A stretch of 64,000 nucleotides of DNA from Bacteroidales bacterium (GTDB lineage: Bacteria; Bacteroidota; Bacteroidia; Bacteroidales; JAADJA01), in NCBI GenBank assembly GCA_016783885.1, contig JADHVR010000009.1, positions 1 through 64,000 of the forward strand, given 5' to 3'. Under the pieces are notes generated by a model that saw nothing but the letters and a program-made list of their open reading frames with translations, ran no database searches and was not told the origin of the DNA. Positions 1-10,528 of the stretch are shown piece by piece. Made by a program: the position numbers and the translations under genes. The number at the start of each line of letters is the position of its first letter. The first letter of the stretch is position 1.

Positions 1-3
1 AAC

Positions 4-612
4 ATGGTCAGAAAAGGAATTGGCAGCGACTCAAGGATCGGGAATAAATTTATATATCCGGGAACGGGATATGGTGGCTCTTGTTTCCCTAAAGATGTAA
101 AAGCACTGATAAAAACTGCTGCTGAAAACGATTATGATTTACAGGTTTTGCAAGCTGTAGAGGCAGTTAATGATAACCAAAAATCAATTTTGTTCAGAAA
201 AGTTATGAAGTTTTACAACAATAATCTGAAAGGAAGAAAAGTAGCACTTTGGGGATTATCATTCAAACCACAAACAGATGATATGAGAGAAGCTCCTTCA
301 TTGGTTATTATTGAGAATTTACTTAAAGCCGGAGCTATGGTTAAGGTATATGATCCGGCAGCAATGACTGAAGCAAAGAAGCACTTCGGAGATAAAATTG
401 AATATGCTAAGGATCAGTTTGATCCTCTTATTGATGCTGATTGCCTGATCGTCCCGACAGAATGGCCGGAATTCAGGTTCCCGAATTTTAAAGTCATTAA
501 AAAGCTTATGAAAGAACATGTTATATTTGACGGAAGAAATATTTATGATATGAGCGAAATGAAAGAATTAGGATTCAAATATTTCTGTATAGGTATTGAT
601 ACGGATAGATAA
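4..612 (+). CDS. ugd: UDP-glucose 6-dehydrogenase, C-terminal part (5' end lies outside window)
   Basis: GTGYGGSCFPKDVKAL active-site Cys motif and KVALWGLSFKPQTDDMREAPS C-terminal domain motif. Confidence 0.93.
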   Translation: MVRKGIGSDSRIGNKFIYPGTGYGGSCFPKDVKALIKTAAENDYDLQVLQAVEAVNDNQKSILFRKVMKFYNNNLKGRKVALWGLSFKPQTDDMREAPSLVIIENLLKAGAMVKVYDPAAMTEAKKHFGDKIEYAKDQFDPLIDADCLIVPTEWPEFRFPNFKVIKKLMKEHVIFDGRNIYDMSEMKELGFKYFCIGIDTDR

Positions 613-712
613 CTTTGATATTTGATACTTAATATTTGAAGTTTGGTTCTTTATTCTTTCCCGTCCCGAAACTTCGGGATTCTGGATTGGTTCTTGATTT
701 TTAAAAAACAAT

Positions 713-1648
713 ATGAAAAAGCGAATATTAGTTACAGGTGGCGCAGGGTTCCTTGGCTCACATCTTTGTGAAAGACTGTTAAATAATGGAAATGAAGTAA
801 TTTGCCTTGATAATTATTTTACCGGGCAAAAACAGAATATCATCCATTTAATGGATAATCCCTATTTTGAAGTTATAAGGCATGATGTTACAATGCCTTT
901 CTTTATTGAAGTGGATGAAATTTATAATCTTGCATGTCCTGCCTCTCCTATTCAATATCAGCATAATGCGATAAAGACCATCAAGACATCGGTGATGGGT
1001 TCGATAAACATGTTGGGGTTGGCAAAAAGAATTAAAGCTAAAATTTTGCAGGCTTCAACAAGTGAAGTTTACGGAGACCCCGAAATACATCCGCAAAAGG
1101 AAAATTACTGGGGAAATGTTAATCCGATAGGGACACGTTCATGCTATGACGAAGGAAAACGATGTGCCGAATCACTTTTTTTCAATTATCACCGGCAAAA
1201 TAATGTCAGGATTAAAGTATTGAGAATTTTCAATACGTATGGACCCAGGATGGACCCTAACGACGGACGCGTAATTTCCAACTTTATTGTTCAGGCGCTA
1301 AAGAATGAAGATATTTCAATTTACGGTGACGGATCGCAAACCCGGAGTTTTTGTTACATAGATGAAATGATTGACGGAATAACGAGGTTTATGAACTCAA
1401 GGGAAGAGCTAACCGGTCCGATGAATATGGGTAACCCTGTTGAATTTACAATTTTGGAACTCGCTGAAACCGTGATACGACTTACCGGGTCAAAATCTAA
1501 AATCATATATAAACCTTTACCATCTGACGACCCAATGCAAAGGCAACCGGATATTACTATGGCAAAAACGGAACTGGGATGGGAACCTGAAATAACGTTA
1601 GAGGAAGGATTAAAAATGACGATTAAATATTTTGAGAATATAGTTTAA
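713..1648 (+). CDS. UDP-glucuronate decarboxylase (UDP-xylose synthase), SDR family
   Basis: [15 protein letters not shown] Rossmann motif, [29 protein letters not shown]; follows ugd. Confidence 0.92.
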   Translation: MKKRILVTGGAGFLGSHLCERLLNNGNEVICLDNYFTGQKQNIIHLMDNPYFEVIRHDVTMPFFIEVDEIYNLACPASPIQYQHNAIKTIKTSVMGSINMLGLAKRIKAKILQASTSEVYGDPEIHPQKENYWGNVNPIGTRSCYDEGKRCAESLFFNYHRQNNVRIKVLRIFNTYGPRMDPNDGRVISNFIVQALKNEDISIYGDGSQTRSFCYIDEMIDGITRFMNSREELTGPMNMGNPVEFTILELAETVIRLTGSKSKIIYKPLPSDDPMQRQPDITMAKTELGWEPEITLEEGLKMTIKYFENIV

Positions 1649-1651
1649 ATT

Positions 1652-2512
1652 ATGAACATACTTATAACCGGTAGTAAAGGTCAATTGGGGAAATCCATCC
1701 AAAAATTATCTCCGGATTTCGGGGAATATAAATTTACTTATACTGATGTTGAGGAACTTGATATTACAAATTACGATGGATTAGCAGCATTTTTGTCATC
1801 AAATAAATTTGATGCTGTAATTAATTGCGCAGCATATACAGAAGTTGATAAAGCAGAAGATGAACCCGAAAAAGCGATGTTGATTAATGCAAAAGCTCCC
1901 GGATATCTTTCAGAACTCTCCAAAAAATTTGGGTTTTTGTTAATTCATATTTCTACCGACTATATTTTTGACGGATATAGCAATCGCCCTTATATCGAAT
2001 ATGATATGCCAGGACCTTTAAGTTATTATGCTAAAAGCAAAACCGATGGCGAAAAAGAAATTTTATTAAAAGCAAATAGGGCAGTTATCTTCCGCACTTC
2101 ATGGTTGTATTCCGAATTCGGTAATAATTTTGTTAAAACTATAATCAGGCTGGCTAATGAAAGGGATGCCCTGAATATAATAGATGACCAGGTAGGCACT
2201 CCAACTTATGCAGGTGATTTGGCTGAAGTCATTTTAAAATTATTACCGGAATTAACAAAAACTTTAGGAGTACAAATTTATCACTATTCAAACGAAGGAA
2301 AAGCAAGCTGGTATGATTTTGCAAAGGAGATCATCCGTATAAGCGAATTAAAGTGTAAAGTAAATCCCATCGAAACAAAAGACTATCCGTTGCCTGCAGC
2401 CCGGCCGCATTACAGTCTGATGGATAAGCAAAAAATAATTATAAAGTTTGGTATTTCAATACCCGATTGGAAAGATAGCTTGAAAATTTGTCTTTTAAAA
2501 TATATTAATTAA
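1652..2512 (+). CDS. rfbD: dTDP-4-dehydrorhamnose reductase
   Basis: MNILITGSKGQLGKSI, VINCAAYTEVDKAEDEPEKA, STDYIFDG motifs. Confidence 0.93.
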   Translation: MNILITGSKGQLGKSIQKLSPDFGEYKFTYTDVEELDITNYDGLAAFLSSNKFDAVINCAAYTEVDKAEDEPEKAMLINAKAPGYLSELSKKFGFLLIHISTDYIFDGYSNRPYIEYDMPGPLSYYAKSKTDGEKEILLKANRAVIFRTSWLYSEFGNNFVKTIIRLANERDALNIIDDQVGTPTYAGDLAEVILKLLPELTKTLGVQIYHYSNEGKASWYDFAKEIIRISELKCKVNPIETKDYPLPAARPHYSLMDKQKIIIKFGISIPDWKDSLKICLLKYIN

Positions 2513-2515
2513 AAT

Positions 2516-2570
2516 GCCGCGAATGCACGAATGTATTTCGAATATTCGTTTTTATTCGTGCATTCGTGGC
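2516..2570. repeat. palindromic intergenic element: 17-nt inverted repeat GCCGCGAATGCACGAAT / ATTCGTGCATTCGTGGC
   Basis: arms 2516-2532 and 2554-2570 complementary with one G/T mismatch. Confidence 0.85.
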
Positions 2571-2617
2571 TATAAAATTTTAAATAATTTTGACATATTA
2601 ACCAAATAATTTGACAA

Positions 2618-4366
2618 ATGGGAAACACATCAATTGATCCAAAAATACTTGAAAGAGCCAAAGTATGGCTTGAAGGAAATTATGATGAAGAAACAAAAAA
2701 GAAAGTGCAGGAATTGATCGATACTGATCCTGACAGGTTAACCGATGCGTTTTATAAAAATCTTGAATTCGGCACTGGCGGACTCAGGGGCGTAATGGGC
2801 GCAGGTACTAACAGGATGAATAAATATACTGTTGGTATGGCAACTCAGGGTTTTGTAAATTACATGAAAAAAATGTTCCCCGGAAAAGACCCTGTCAAAG
2901 TGGCGATTGCTTACGATTCGAGAAATAATAACACGTTTTTTGCGAATACTGCGGCTGATGTACTTTCGGCAAACGGTATTAAAGTTTATTTATTTGACGA
3001 TTTACGACCGACACCGGAATTGTCTTTTGCTATCAGATACCTCAAATGCCAGGCAGGAATTGTGATAACAGCATCGCATAATCCTCCCGAATACAATGGA
3101 TATAAAGCTTATTGGGAAGACGGCGGTCAGCTTATCAGTCCGCACGATAAGAATGTCATAGCCGAGGTTACTAAGATTAAAAGCATCGATGATGTCAATT
3201 TTAACAGGAATGAGGATTTGATTGAAATAATCGGGGAAAAAATTGACAAGGAATATATTTCCAGGATCAAAGGATTATCGTTATCACCTGAGATCATTAA
3301 AAAACAGCAGGATTTAAAAATCGTTTATACTCCCATTCATGGCACCGGAGTAAAATTAATTCCGGAGGCGCTGAATGCTTTCGGCTTTAAAAATGTTTAT
3401 AATGTACCTGAACAGGATATAGTTGATGGAAACTTCCCGACTGTTAAATCACCTAATCCCGAAGAACCGGCAGCTCTCAACATGGCAATTGAAAAAGCCA
3501 AACAAGAAAATGCCAACCTTGTATTGGCAAGCGACCCCGATGGCGACAGAGTAGGAATAGCTGTGAGAAATGATAAAAATGAATTTATATTATTAAACGG
3601 AAATCAAACCGCTACCATCCTGATTTATTACTTATTAAAAAAATGGAAAGAAAATGGAAAGATAACAGGGAAGGAATACATTATTAAAACAATTGTAACA
3701 TCAGAGATAATAAAAGATATTGCCGTTAAAAACGGAGTAGAATATTTTGATACCCTTACCGGTTTTAAATACATTGCAGAAATACTCAGGCTATTGGAAA
3801 GCAAAAAAACTTTTATCGGAGGAGGTGAAGAAAGTTACGGCTATCTCGTAGGTGATTTCGTGAGAGATAAAGACGCCGTTATTTCGTGTGCTTTTATAGC
3901 AGAAATCGCCGCTTGGGCAGCCGAACAGGGAAAAACGCTGTATGAACTTCTGCCTGAAATATATCTTGAATTTGGCTTTTACAAAGAAAGGTTATTGTCC
4001 GTTGTAAGAAAAGGCAAAAAAGGAGAGGAAGAGATAAAGAGTATGATGGAGAAATACAGGAAAAATCCTCCAAAAACAATAAATAATTCCGAGGTTGTAA
4101 TTATCAAGGATTATCTCTTAAGCAAGGAATTTAATCTTATTACTCATTCAGAAAAACCGATTGATCTGCCCAAATCCAATGTATTGCAATTTTTTCTGAA
4201 AGACGGCACTAAAATCTCAATGAGACCTTCAGGTACCGAACCTAAGATAAAATTTTACTTTAGCGTAAAAGAAAATTTATCGGACAAATCTAAATTTGAT
4301 GAAACCGATACTTTGCTTGAGAAAAAATTGGATGATATAATTCAGGATTTAGGATTCAGTTCTTAA
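2618..4366 (+). CDS. phosphoglucomutase/phosphomannomutase (PgcA-like)
   Basis: GTGGLRG, TASHNPPEYNGYK catalytic Ser loop, DPDGDR metal loop, RPSGTEPKIKFY. Confidence 0.95.
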   Translation: MGNTSIDPKILERAKVWLEGNYDEETKKKVQELIDTDPDRLTDAFYKNLEFGTGGLRGVMGAGTNRMNKYTVGMATQGFVNYMKKMFPGKDPVKVAIAYDSRNNNTFFANTAADVLSANGIKVYLFDDLRPTPELSFAIRYLKCQAGIVITASHNPPEYNGYKAYWEDGGQLISPHDKNVIAEVTKIKSIDDVNFNRNEDLIEIIGEKIDKEYISRIKGLSLSPEIIKKQQDLKIVYTPIHGTGVKLIPEALNAFGFKNVYNVPEQDIVDGNFPTVKSPNPEEPAALNMAIEKAKQENANLVLASDPDGDRVGIAVRNDKNEFILLNGNQTATILIYYLLKKWKENGKITGKEYIIKTIVTSEIIKDIAVKNGVEYFDTLTGFKYIAEILRLLESKKTFIGGGEESYGYLVGDFVRDKDAVISCAFIAEIAAWAAEQGKTLYELLPEIYLEFGFYKERLLSVVRKGKKGEEEIKSMMEKYRKNPPKTINNSEVVIIKDYLLSKEFNLITHSEKPIDLPKSNVLQFFLKDGTKISMRPSGTEPKIKFYFSVKENLSDKSKFDETDTLLEKKLDDIIQDLGFSS

Positions 4367-4384
4367 TTTTTATCATTAAATAAG

Positions 4385-4422
4385 ACGCAGATTAACTCAG
4401 ATATAATCAGTTAAATCTGCGT
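4385..4422. repeat. palindromic intergenic element ACGCAGATTAACT...AGTTAAATCTGCGT
   Basis: inverted repeat with a single 1-nt bulge. Confidence 0.8.
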
Positions 4423-4455
4423 GCATCAGCGTCGAAAATTATAAAATTTATTCCT

Positions 4456-5610
4456 ATGTTGTCAAATAATATTTTAAAGTCCGGTGGGTTGCTCATCTCA
4501 TTGTTATTATGTAATTATCTGTTCGCCCAGGATGTTGCAACAACTTCTTTTTATAAGCATTATACCGGTAATTTAGATAGTACAATGAAAATCACGGTTG
4601 ATCTTCTTTCACAAAATGGTAAAGTTACCGGTTATTATTACTATTATTTTCCTGAACCCGGAACTGACACCATTTTTCATTACGGTAAAACTATTCCTAT
4701 TGAAGGAAGCATATCAAATAACTCCATAGTAATTAACGATTTCAAACAAAATATATCGAAATTCAAAGGGTCTTTTAATTCATTAGACAAAATTTCAGGT
4801 ACATGGTATAAAAAACCAAATGTTAAATCCATTCCGTTTGAACTAACGGAAAATTACAGCAACGGAAGCCTGGCATTAAGCTGTTATACATTGTCCGATC
4901 AATATTTTCTGTTACAAGGCGACAGGTCAAAAAAGAAGTCACCAAAAGCAAATATTAACATTACTTTACTTTATCCTGATATTTCAATTGGAGATCCATT
5001 TAAAGATACAACAGACCTGATAATAACTGAAATTCTGCTCAGAGAATCTATGATTGTTACATCGCCAGATAAAATTCTTGAAGATATCAGGTTTGACTTT
5101 ATCAATTCGTACATCAGGGCTACAGAAGGCATTGAAGATTTGTCATCCACCGCTTCATTTAACTGGGAAAAAAATATTACTATGGATGTTCGTTATAATG
5201 AAAATAATATATTGTCGCTGAAGATTGAAAAATATGCTTATACAGGTGGCGCTCACGGGATATTCATAACCGAATATATTACTTTTAATTCGCGACAAAA
5301 GAAAAGGCTATACTTAGAAGATATATTCAAAGAAAATTTTAATGATGAGTTAAATTCGATTCTCGATAAAAAACTCAGGGAGATGAACGGAATAAAAGCT
5401 GAAGAAAACCTTACTGAGTCCGGCTTTTTTGTTGATAAAATCGAGAGTACCGATAATTTCTATATTAATAATGACGGTATAGGATTTTTTTATAATGTGT
5501 ATTCCATTGCACCATATTCAACCGGCGCCACCGAACTATTTATTCAGTTTGATGAGTTAACGGAGTTACTAAAAAACAACAATCCTTTTTCGTGGGTCGT
5601 AAAAAATTAA
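4456..5610 (+). CDS. secreted protein with DUF4163/DUF3298-like (RsiV-like) C-terminal domain
   Basis: signal peptide; YAYTGGAHGIFITEYITFNSRQKKRLYLEDIF motif; PYSTGATELFIQFDEL. Confidence 0.7.
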   Translation: MLSNNILKSGGLLISLLLCNYLFAQDVATTSFYKHYTGNLDSTMKITVDLLSQNGKVTGYYYYYFPEPGTDTIFHYGKTIPIEGSISNNSIVINDFKQNISKFKGSFNSLDKISGTWYKKPNVKSIPFELTENYSNGSLALSCYTLSDQYFLLQGDRSKKKSPKANINITLLYPDISIGDPFKDTTDLIITEILLRESMIVTSPDKILEDIRFDFINSYIRATEGIEDLSSTASFNWEKNITMDVRYNENNILSLKIEKYAYTGGAHGIFITEYITFNSRQKKRLYLEDIFKENFNDELNSILDKKLREMNGIKAEENLTESGFFVDKIESTDNFYINNDGIGFFYNVYSIAPYSTGATELFIQFDELTELLKNNNPFSWVVKN

Positions 5611-5673
5611 CTTTACTGCAAATTTGAAACAAATAAATACCTATGCTGTTTAAATTTAGCGAGATTTGATAAC

Positions 5674-6564
5674 ATGTCAAATAAAAAACCTATAATAGTT
5701 ACAGGAACACACAGATCAGGTACCACATGGGTGGGGCAAATGATAGCACTTGATAAAAATGTCAGGTATATCCACGAACCTTTTAATATTGACGAGCCAA
5801 GAATCCACCCTTTGAAATTCTGGTTCGAGTATATATCATTTGATGACCCGGAAGAGCGACAAAAAGAGATATACGAATTCATTGATGAGATTCTTGATTT
5901 TAATTTGAAGGGCGTTTCAAAAGATTTTAAAAAAATAAACGGTCCGAGGGATATACTCAGATTTATTAAAGATACTTACGAGAGGATAAATAAACGTCCA
6001 TTGCTTAAAGACCCTATTGCCGTTATGTCAGCTGACTGGATTGCAAAAAAGTTTAATGCTGACGTAGTGGCTCTTATTCGTCACCCTGCTTCTTTTATTG
6101 CAAGTATTAAGGTAAAAGACTGGGAACATTTTTTTCACCATTTCATCGAACAGGAAAAACTTATGAATCTTCTTGGTCCTTATGCAGATAAAATTCGTAA
6201 ATATTCCGAGTTACATCCTGATATTATTGACCAGGGTATTTTGCTTTGGAATATAATTTACTACCGAATCAGTCAATACCAAAAAGCTCATCCTGAGTGG
6301 ATGTTTATCCGGCACGAAGATTTATCGCTTGATCCTGTAAATGAATATAAAAAAATCTATGAAAAGTTAGGATTGAACTTCACTTCGAAAGTAGAAAATA
6401 AAATTATTGATTCTACTTCTTCTAAAAAAGCAGAACATTTAAAAAGAGACTCCAAAAAAAATATTCTCACGTGGAAAAACCGATTGAGTGAAGAAGAGAT
6501 CAAACGGATTAAAAAAGACACACAAGAGGTTTCTTCTCAATTTTATGGTGAAAATGATTGGTGA
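5674..6564 (+). CDS. PAPS-dependent sulfotransferase family protein
   Basis: TGTHRSGTTWVGQM 5'-phosphosulfate-binding loop; LIRHPASFIAS 3'-phosphate-binding motif. Confidence 0.85.
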   Translation: MSNKKPIIVTGTHRSGTTWVGQMIALDKNVRYIHEPFNIDEPRIHPLKFWFEYISFDDPEERQKEIYEFIDEILDFNLKGVSKDFKKINGPRDILRFIKDTYERINKRPLLKDPIAVMSADWIAKKFNADVVALIRHPASFIASIKVKDWEHFFHHFIEQEKLMNLLGPYADKIRKYSELHPDIIDQGILLWNIIYYRISQYQKAHPEWMFIRHEDLSLDPVNEYKKIYEKLGLNFTSKVENKIIDSTSSKKAEHLKRDSKKNILTWKNRLSEEEIKRIKKDTQEVSSQFYGENDW

Positions 6565-6696
6565 TATTCAAAGGATTCTGATTTACGATTAGACAGACTT
6601 AAACTTTTTTTATAAAGCTAAGATTTATAATTTTGCCCAAATTATTAAAGCATGACTTTGCAATATAATTATAACAGAAAATATCGTCAATTGGTC

Positions 6697-6757
6697 TAAT
6701 GACTATCAATGACAGCGAAGCTAAATGACAACAAATGACAGCAGAGCGAATGACTAA
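6697..6757. repeat. degenerate short-period repeat (AATGAC-containing words)
   Basis: AATGAC recurs about every 9-17 nt upstream of gcvP; similar arrays at 15408-15463 and 36469-36549. Confidence 0.6.
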
Positions 6758-6807
6758 TTTTATGAATAATCAGAATTTGGTTTAAAACTTTTTAATAAGT
6801 ACATTAT

Positions 6808-9693
6808 ATGATCACCAATAACTTTATCGAACGACATAACGGGCCTCGCATAAATGAAATCAACTCAATGCTGGAAAAAATCGGGGTATCTTCCTTAAAT
6901 GAACTAATTAATCAAACTATTCCGAAAGCTATAAGGATGAAAAAGCCTTTGAATCTCCCTGACGGAATGAACGAATACGAATACCTGAATCATTTGAAAA
7001 AACTGGCATCAAAGAATAAAATTTTCAAGTCATACATCGGTCTTGGATATTATAATACTATAACCCCGGGTGTTATTTTACGAAACGTGCTGGAGAATCC
7101 GGGCTGGTACACATCTTACACGCCATACCAGGCAGAAATTTCTCAGGGAAGACTTGAGGCTTTGCTTAACTTCCAGACTATGGTTTCCGACCTTACCGGT
7201 TTGCCAATTTCCAATGCGTCTCTTTTAGACGAAGGCACTGCCGCTGCCGAAGCAATGATCATGTTGTTTAATGCCCGTCAGAGAACTCTGGTAAAAAGAG
7301 AGGCAAATGTTTTTTTTGTTTCTGAAAACCTTTTCCCACAAACCATTGAAATATTAAAACAACGCTCAAAACCACTCGGAATCGAACTTATTATTGGTGA
7401 CCATGAGGAATTTGAATTCAATGAAAAAATATTTGGTGCCATTGTTCAGTACCCCGATCAGTTTGGTGAAATTCATGATTACAGGACATTTGTTGAAAAA
7501 GCCCATGAACACGAAGCTGCCGTTGCAGTTGCAGCCGACATTATGAGCATGACTCTTTTAACGCCTCCCGGTGTATGGGGCGCAGATGTTGTAGTTGGCT
7601 CCACGCAACGCTTTGGAATACCGATGGGATATGGTGGTCCACATGCAGGATATTTTTCAACAACCGAAAAATATAAAAGAAATATCCCAGGCAGGATCAT
7701 TGGCGTTTCCGTAGATGCCAAAGGAAACCGGGCTTTAAGAATGGCTCTGCAAACGAGGGAACAACATATTAAAAGAGAAAGAGCCACTTCTAATATTTGT
7801 ACGGCACAAGCGCTGCTGGCTTCAATGGCGGGATTTTATGCAACTTATCACGGTCAGGAAGGAATAAAAGCCATAGCTAAAGACATCAATAATTTAACTA
7901 AGCTGCTTGCTGATGAACTGCCCAAATATGGCTTCACTATTAATAACAAATATTACTTCGACACCTTAACAATTGCATTACCCGATTCTGTTGATATACA
8001 CAAATTAAAAACAATTGCATTAAATAATAATGTAAACTTCCGCTATATAAATAAAAAAAATCTAAGTATTTCCTTAGATGAAACTACCGGTATTAGTGAT
8101 GTAAAAACCATCATCAATATTTTGGCAACTTCAAATAACAAGCATTATAACGAAATTGAAGATATTTCTGAATATTGCGAAATAAATTCTATCCCCGATA
8201 CATTAATCCGCACTTCGGAATATCTGATTCATTCTGTTTTTAACTCATATCATTCTGAAACCGAAATGATGAGATATCTTAAGAGGCTTGAGAACAAAGA
8301 CCTGGCACTGAACCGTACAATGATACCTCTGGGTTCGTGCACGATGAAATTAAATGCAGCAGCAGAATTATTTGCTTTAAGCTGGCCCGAATTCGGTGAA
8401 ATCCATCCTTTTGTACCGGAAGATCAAGCGAAAGGATATGCCGAACTGATTAAAAATTTAGAAAAAGACTTTTGCGAAATAACAGGTTTTGCTGCTATTT
8501 CATTCCAGCCTAATTCAGGAGCAGCAGGTGAATATGCCGGGCTAATGGTAATAAGAGAGTATTTAAAAAGTAAAGGTGAAGAACACAGAAATATTTGTCT
8601 GATCCCTGCTTCGGCACATGGCACAAATCCAGCCAGCTCAGTTATGGCAGGACTGAAGGTAATTATAGTGAAATGCGATGAGCAGGGTAATATTGATATT
8701 AACGATCTCACGGAAAAAGCCGGACAGTGCAAAGATGATCTCGCGGCAATCATGGTAACATATCCATCAACGCATGGAGTGTATGAAGAGAAGATACTTG
8801 AAGTAATCGACATAATTCATAAAAACGGAGGCCAGGTTTATATGGACGGTGCAAATATGAACGCACAGGTAGGACTGACCAATCCCGAAATTATTGGCGC
8901 TGATGTATGCCACCTGAACCTGCACAAAACTTTCGGTATTCCTCATGGTGGTGGTGGTCCGGGAGTTGGTCCGATAGGCGTTGCCAAACACTTAATGTCA
9001 TTCCTTCCCAAACATCCGCTTGTTAAAACAGGCGGAGAAAAAGGAATTGCTGCCATTGCTTCTGCCCCGTTCGGAAGCGCTATGATACTGCCTGTCTCTT
9101 ATGGATATTTAAAACTATTAGGAGGTAAGGGTTTAACAGAAGCAACCAAAATAGCGATCCTAAATGCCAATTACCTGAAATCATGCCTTGAAGATCATTA
9201 TAAAATTTTTTATTCAGGTAAGAACAACCGTGTGGCGCATGAAATGATACTCGACTGTAATATTTTTCATAAAACTGCTGATGTTACTGTGGCAAATATA
9301 GCAAAACGACTGATGGATTACGGTTTTCACGCTCCAACAGTTGCTTTTCCCGTGCATGGAACTCTTATGGTTGAACCTACGGAAAGTGAACCCCTTGCCG
9401 AATTAAACAGGTTTGTTGAAGCTATGATCGGGATCAGGAAAGAAATAAAAGAAATTGAAGATGGTAAAGCTGATAAAACAAACAATGTTGTTATAAATGC
9501 CCCGCATACTGTTTATATGGTAACGGATGATAACTGGGAGTATCCTTACAGCCGTAAAAAAGCTGCATTCCCGGTTTATTATGATTATATCGAGAAATAC
9601 TGGACCCCGGTTACTAAGATAGATGATGCTTTTGGCGACAGGAATTTAGTTTGTACTTGTGTTCCTACAGAAAAATATGAAAGTACAGAATAA
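6808..9693 (+). CDS. gcvP: glycine dehydrogenase (aminomethyl-transferring), P protein
   Basis: 961 aa full length; NLHKTFGIPHGGGGPG pyridoxal-Lys motif; GSCTMKLNAAAE. Confidence 0.98.
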   Translation: MITNNFIERHNGPRINEINSMLEKIGVSSLNELINQTIPKAIRMKKPLNLPDGMNEYEYLNHLKKLASKNKIFKSYIGLGYYNTITPGVILRNVLENPGWYTSYTPYQAEISQGRLEALLNFQTMVSDLTGLPISNASLLDEGTAAAEAMIMLFNARQRTLVKREANVFFVSENLFPQTIEILKQRSKPLGIELIIGDHEEFEFNEKIFGAIVQYPDQFGEIHDYRTFVEKAHEHEAAVAVAADIMSMTLLTPPGVWGADVVVGSTQRFGIPMGYGGPHAGYFSTTEKYKRNIPGRIIGVSVDAKGNRALRMALQTREQHIKRERATSNICTAQALLASMAGFYATYHGQEGIKAIAKDINNLTKLLADELPKYGFTINNKYYFDTLTIALPDSVDIHKLKTIALNNNVNFRYINKKNLSISLDETTGISDVKTIINILATSNNKHYNEIEDISEYCEINSIPDTLIRTSEYLIHSVFNSYHSETEMMRYLKRLENKDLALNRTMIPLGSCTMKLNAAAELFALSWPEFGEIHPFVPEDQAKGYAELIKNLEKDFCEITGFAAISFQPNSGAAGEYAGLMVIREYLKSKGEEHRNICLIPASAHGTNPASSVMAGLKVIIVKCDEQGNIDINDLTEKAGQCKDDLAAIMVTYPSTHGVYEEKILEVIDIIHKNGGQVYMDGANMNAQVGLTNPEIIGADVCHLNLHKTFGIPHGGGGPGVGPIGVAKHLMSFLPKHPLVKTGGEKGIAAIASAPFGSAMILPVSYGYLKLLGGKGLTEATKIAILNANYLKSCLEDHYKIFYSGKNNRVAHEMILDCNIFHKTADVTVANIAKRLMDYGFHAPTVAFPVHGTLMVEPTESEPLAELNRFVEAMIGIRKEIKEIEDGKADKTNNVVINAPHTVYMVTDDNWEYPYSRKKAAFPVYYDYIEKYWTPVTKIDDAFGDRNLVCTCVPTEKYESTE

Positions 9694-9797
9694 ATATTTC
9701 TTTATTATTTCCTATTCTGTAATCTCGCTAATCATTAGGGATTAAAATATTTCCGGTATTTTTTTCAGAACCAAAAAAAATAAATATAATTGAAAAC

Positions 9798-9828
9798 TTG
9801 TTTTAAAGTTTTCATATAATTAACTTTG
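9798..9828 (+). promoter_or_regulatory. Bacteroidota-type promoter (TTG-N20-TAACTTTG) ahead of the coiled-coil/zapA unit
   Basis: TTG at 9798-9800 and TAACTTTG at 9821-9828. Confidence 0.55.
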
Positions 9829-9862
9829 CAAACTAAACGTTTATTATTTAGGTGCTGTTTTA

Positions 9863-10150
9863 ATGAGCGACACAAGTAAGTTAGTTACCGATATTAATAA
9901 TAAAGTAAGGAAACTGATAAGCATACAGAACTCATTAAAAGAGCAAAATTCCGAACTAAAAAATAAACAGGAAGAATTAAAACGAATAATTGAAAATCAG
10001 AACAAAGTAATTGAACAATTAAAAGACAAAAACAGAAATTTAAAAATTGCAAAATCAGTTAAACAAGCGGAAGGAAACAGTGATGTAAAAACCAGGATTA
10101 ACGAACTGGTGCGGGAAATCGATAAATGTATTGAAATTTTAAACAAATAG
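9863..10150 (+). CDS. small coiled-coil protein, co-oriented with zapA
   Basis: 95 aa, Lys/Glu-rich coiled coil; 26 bp upstream of zapA. Confidence 0.65.
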   Translation: MSDTSKLVTDINNKVRKLISIQNSLKEQNSELKNKQEELKRIIENQNKVIEQLKDKNRNLKIAKSVKQAEGNSDVKTRINELVREIDKCIEILNK

Positions 10151-10176
10151 ATTATTCTGGCATTTGATAACTTTAG

Positions 10177-10470
10177 ATGGACGAATTAACAATATCAGTA
10201 ATAATTGCAGACAGACCATACAGATTAACAATAAAAAGAGATGAAGAAGAAACGATTAGAAGGGCAGCTAATAAAATAAATAAAACAATTAAGCATTATT
10301 CAGAAAATTATGCTTTTAATGACAAGCAGGATCTGTTGGCAATGGTAGCATTAGAAAATACAACTAATGCACTGAGACATGAAGATAAATTAATAAAAAG
10401 CGATGAAACAATATCAGCAAAATTATCCGAAATAGATTTAATTTTGTCAGATAATCTAAAGATAGAATAA
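10177..10470 (+). CDS. zapA: cell division protein ZapA
   Basis: ISVIIADRPYRLTIKRDEEETIRRAANKIN ... DLLAMVALENT. Confidence 0.85.
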   Translation: MDELTISVIIADRPYRLTIKRDEEETIRRAANKINKTIKHYSENYAFNDKQDLLAMVALENTTNALRHEDKLIKSDETISAKLSEIDLILSDNLKIE

Positions 10471-10528
10471 TGAATAACGTTCTTTGAAAGACATTTTCCA
10501 GGGGAAGAAATTCCCCGGAATAAAGATT

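Noticed and set aside
5613-5882. 89-aa minus-strand ORF
   Set aside because: Antisense to the sulfotransferase P-loop region; composition is typical of a shadow ORF.
6565-6807. Glycine riboswitch upstream of gcvP
   Set aside because: No recognisable tandem glycine aptamer motifs, only AATGAC repeats and AT-rich leader.
7479-7787. 102-aa minus-strand ORF inside gcvP (also 8424-8813, 8767-8991)
   Set aside because: Antisense shadow ORFs of a well-supported CDS.
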